The notes below the pieces were generated by a model. That model searched no databases. It was not told the origin of the DNA and saw nothing but the letters and a program-made list of their open reading frames with translations. DNA of 64,000 nucleotides from Ruminococcus bicirculans (ex Wegman et al. 2014) (GTDB lineage: Bacteria > Bacillota > Clostridia > Oscillospirales > Ruminococcaceae): positions 682,001 through 746,000 of the forward strand of contig NZ_HF545616.1 in the NCBI RefSeq assembly GCF_000723465.1, in the 5' to 3' direction. Position 1 is the stretch's first letter, and the number at the start of each line of letters is the position of its first letter. Below, in pieces: positions 61,933-64,000 of the stretch. The position numbers and the translations under genes are program-made.

Positions 61933-62886
61933 TTATATAAATTCTATTTTTCTGTAGGAGTCGATAGCGCCCTGATGTTTAACGCTTTCACCGCAGAATT
62001 TATTTGAAAACGCTATACAGCGTTCTAGCTGTGCATTGTCAAGGTCACAAAGACCTTCGGCGGTCACATTGAGAGTTTTCAGTGCATATAGGAACGAGCC
62101 TATAAATCCGTCTCCTGCACCTGTTGTGTCAACGGCTTTCACCTTTTCGCTCTCTGCAAAAGCCTGAGCGTTATTTGTGAAAGCATATGCTCCCTCTGAG
62201 CCGCAGGTGTATATCACAAGCTTCACATTGCCTGTGAAAAGCTTTGGCAGAGCGGCTTTGATGTCGTTTTCACCTGTGATAAATCCAAGCTCTTCGTCTG
62301 ATATCTTCACAATGTCAGCCATTGGTATAAACTCATTCACGGTATCATGCAGAGCTTTCTTGTCGTTCCAAAGAGGAAAACGCAGATTAGGGTCAAAGCT
62401 TATCATTGCGCCTTTTTGACGTGCATAGGCGATAGCCTTTTTGTGTGCGTCTTTCATCGGAAAATCTCCAAGGGAAACACTGCAAAAATGCAGTGCGTAT
62501 GCGTCCTCAAACCATTCCTCTTTTACCTGCTCCGCTGAAAAAAGCATATCTGCGGAGGGCTTTCTGTAGAATGAGAACGTCCTGTTGCCGTCATTTTCAA
62601 GGCTCACAAAAGCCAAAGCTGTGTTCGCCTTGTCGGTGAAGCTCACAAGGGAAGTGTCGATTCCAGCCCTTGCAAGGTCGCCTGCTATCTTTCTTCCGAA
62701 TGGGTCATCACCAAGCTGAGTGATAAATTTCGAGCTTCCACCAAGGATAGTGAACGCTCCGCAGACGTTTGCAGGCGCTCCGCCGCTTTTAGGGCTGAAA
62801 GCCGTTACTTCTTCAAAGGCACAGCCTGTCTGTGCAGGAATAAAATCTATCAGTGCTTCGCCTATGGCAAAAAGTGTGTTTCCCAT
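61933..62886 (-). CDS. Fructokinase (PfkB family)
   Basis: 317 residues. The sugar-binding start FAIGEALIDFIPAQ, SGGAPANVCGAFTILG near 35-50 and the catalytic DTTGAGDGFIGSFLYAL near 249-265 (Asp of GAGD as base) are PfkB signatures. The fructokinase assignment follows from FYRKPSADMLF and the adjacent GH32 gene. It phosphorylates the fructose freed from sucrose or fructans. It lies 14 bp after the GH32 gene. Confidence 0.9.
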   Translation of the reverse strand: MGNTLFAIGEALIDFIPAQTGCAFEEVTAFSPKSGGAPANVCGAFTILGGSSKFITQLGDDPFGRKIAGDLARAGIDTSLVSFTDKANTALAFVSLENDGNRTFSFYRKPSADMLFSAEQVKEEWFEDAYALHFCSVSLGDFPMKDAHKKAIAYARQKGAMISFDPNLRFPLWNDKKALHDTVNEFIPMADIVKISDEELGFITGENDIKAALPKLFTGNVKLVIYTCGSEGAYAFTNNAQAFAESEKVKAVDTTGAGDGFIGSFLYALKTLNVTAEGLCDLDNAQLERCIAFSNKFCGESVKHQGAIDSYRKIEFI

Positions 62887-62900
62887 TGCAGTTCCTCCTC

Positions 62901-64000
62901 TCAGATGTCCCAGACCTGTGCCTCAAAGCCGTTTACTTTAAGCTTTACGCTGCCATTATCGGGATATATTCTTGTTGACATTACAGTTTCGCCGTCATTG
63001 ATATATACCTCAATGCTTGACATATCTGCGATAACTCTTATGTTTCTCACGCTGTCTATCTCTGCATTTCTTGTTGTTCTGCCACAGCCGTATTTTTCGT
63101 CAGTAAATTTCATTGTAAAGAGCTTTTTCTCTTTATCAAAGTCAAGTTCCAGCTTGCCGTCAAGGGATATGCTGAAGCTGTCCGCAGGCTCGCCGTCAAG
63201 CTCAAATGGCAGAGGATATTCTGCAGTTTGACCGCTGCTCTGACGGCGTGCGTTGCTTTTAAGCTCGTCAAATTCAGCTATAGGCTGCTGTCTGAGCTTG
63301 CCGTTGGGTGCAACAGTTACAACTCTCGGTATGGTAAGGCAGTGCTGCCAGCCAAGTTCAGTTGTGGCATTGCCGTAGACCTTGTTATCCATGCCAAGCC
63401 AGCCTATGAGTATCCTCCTGCCCTGTGGGTCAAGAAATGTCTGCGGTGCATAGAAGTCAAAGCCCATGTCCCACTCGGTGAAGTCACCGAGAACGCTGTC
63501 CTCAAGCTTGCCCTGAACAGGAAAGTAGCCTGATTCGTTAAGGTTCTGCCATTTTGTTTCATAGTGGGGCATACCCTGCGGGCAGGTGCTTAAAAAGCCC
63601 TTGCCGTCTATCTCGAAATAGTCAGGGCATTCCCACATATAGCCGTAGCCCTCTTTGTATACTTTGCCGGTGTATTTCCAGTTTATAAGATCGTCAGATT
63701 CGTATACAAGCACACAGCCCTCGTCGTCAAGAGTTCTTGCACCCAGCACCATTTTCCATGCGTCGCCTTCTTTCCACACCTTTGGATCTCTCACATGGCA
63801 TGAGCAGAAATCAGGGTAGTCGCTGTTTCTGAGAAGTACCTGCTTTTCACTCATTTTGCTTCCGTCTGTGGTGGTGACGTGGATAACGTTCGCACCTCTG
63901 CCGGCTTTGACATAATCATAATCGCCTATCATCTTCACATTACCTGTGTAGAAAATATGCAGAACACCGTCATTTTCAATGGCGCTTCCTGAGTAAACAC
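62901..64000 (-). CDS. GH32 beta-fructosidase / sucrose-6-phosphate hydrolase, 5' end outside window
   Basis: The frame is open to the window end. Upstream of the first internal Met it reads VYSGSAIENDGVLHIFYTGN, which fits GH32 enzymes. CHVRDPKVW contains the stabilising Asp (RDP motif) and YMWECPDYFEI the acid/base Glu (EC motif). The nucleophile motif (WMNDPNG-like) would be further upstream, outside the window. The C-terminal beta-sandwich ends ARIYPDNGS-like (STRIYPDNGS). Together with fructokinase it splits sucrose (or its phosphate) for glycolysis. Confidence 0.9.
   Translation of the reverse strand, partial: VYSGSAIENDGVLHIFYTGNVKMIGDYDYVKAGRGANVIHVTTTDGSKMSEKQVLLRNSDYPDFCSCHVRDPKVWKEGDAWKMVLGARTLDDEGCVLVYESDDLINWKYTGKVYKEGYGYMWECPDYFEIDGKGFLSTCPQGMPHYETKWQNLNESGYFPVQGKLEDSVLGDFTEWDMGFDFYAPQTFLDPQGRRILIGWLGMDNKVYGNATTELGWQHCLTIPRVVTVAPNGKLRQQPIAEFDELKSNARRQSSGQTAEYPLPFELDGEPADSFSISLDGKLELDFDKEKKLFTMKFTDEKYGCGRTTRNAEIDSVRNIRVIADMSSIEVYINDGETVMSTRIYPDNGSVKLKVNGFEAQVWDI

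Overview
The window looks like chromosomal DNA of a low-GC, Gram-positive Clostridia, most likely a Ruminococcus-type gut or rumen bacterium. The evidence is strong AGGAGG-type ribosome binding sites, sigma-A promoters with 17-18 bp spacers, a Gram-positive LexA (DinR) box, and a secreted family GH5 mannanase with a ricin-type module. Choline-binding repeats and a phosphocholine (lic) operon are also present. No species can be fixed from sequence alone.

Layout. 1-5054: phosphocholine decoration operon (LicD, LicC-LicA fusion, second LicC, BCCT transporter). 5163-6256: scar zone with an internally deleted IS256 transposase and the tail of a CapF-like gene. 6256-9155: Nudix hydrolase, glmS, VanZ-like protein, tRNA-Gly(CCC). 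9226-14560: a toxin island of three orphan polymorphic-toxin tails. Each carries a piece of the same Hint (pretoxin) module and is followed by its own putative immunity gene. A fourth Hint piece abuts a tyrosine recombinase, and a candidate structured element lies upstream of that recombinase. 15650-17705: six tandem copies of a roughly 365 bp AT-rich unit with no gene. 17850-30925: accessory genes, including a broken JAB/JAMM-like gene, transglutaminase-like protein, AAA/PD-(D/E)XK protein, SWIM protein, WYL regulator, phosphoesterase, LexA-controlled Y-family polymerase with YolD partner, and NYN protein.

30965-40796: extracellular functions, namely a mannanase, a secreted transglutaminase-like protein, and a surface-protein operon with choline-binding repeats. 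40996-44298: small uncharacterised genes and an AAA15-type ATPase. 44300-47320 is a gene graveyard: antitoxin, sensor/AraC protein, cytidylate-kinase-like protein and urea or branched-chain amino acid permease, all broken by stops, frameshifts or deletions. 47434-48939: an iron-type alcohol dehydrogenase and a truncated acetyltransferase.

48990-53254 is a compact RNA-repair-like locus: two WYL regulators divergent from RtcB and a DIP1984-family protein, followed by a tRNA-like RNA and a terminator. 53386-54741 is a cation/proton antiporter behind a fluoride riboswitch. 54746-60177 holds two ABC exporter half-transporters with unusual N-terminal domains around a DUF1854 protein, preceded by a 38-codon ORF and an attenuator-like hairpin. 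The window ends with an NSS-family sodium symporter and a sucrose-use pair (fructokinase and GH32 hydrolase, the latter cut by the window edge).

The most notable items are the toxin-tail array with its split Hint module, the RtcB/DIP1984/tRNA-like/WYL locus, the two-subtype tandem repeat, and the candidate structured element beside the recombinase.
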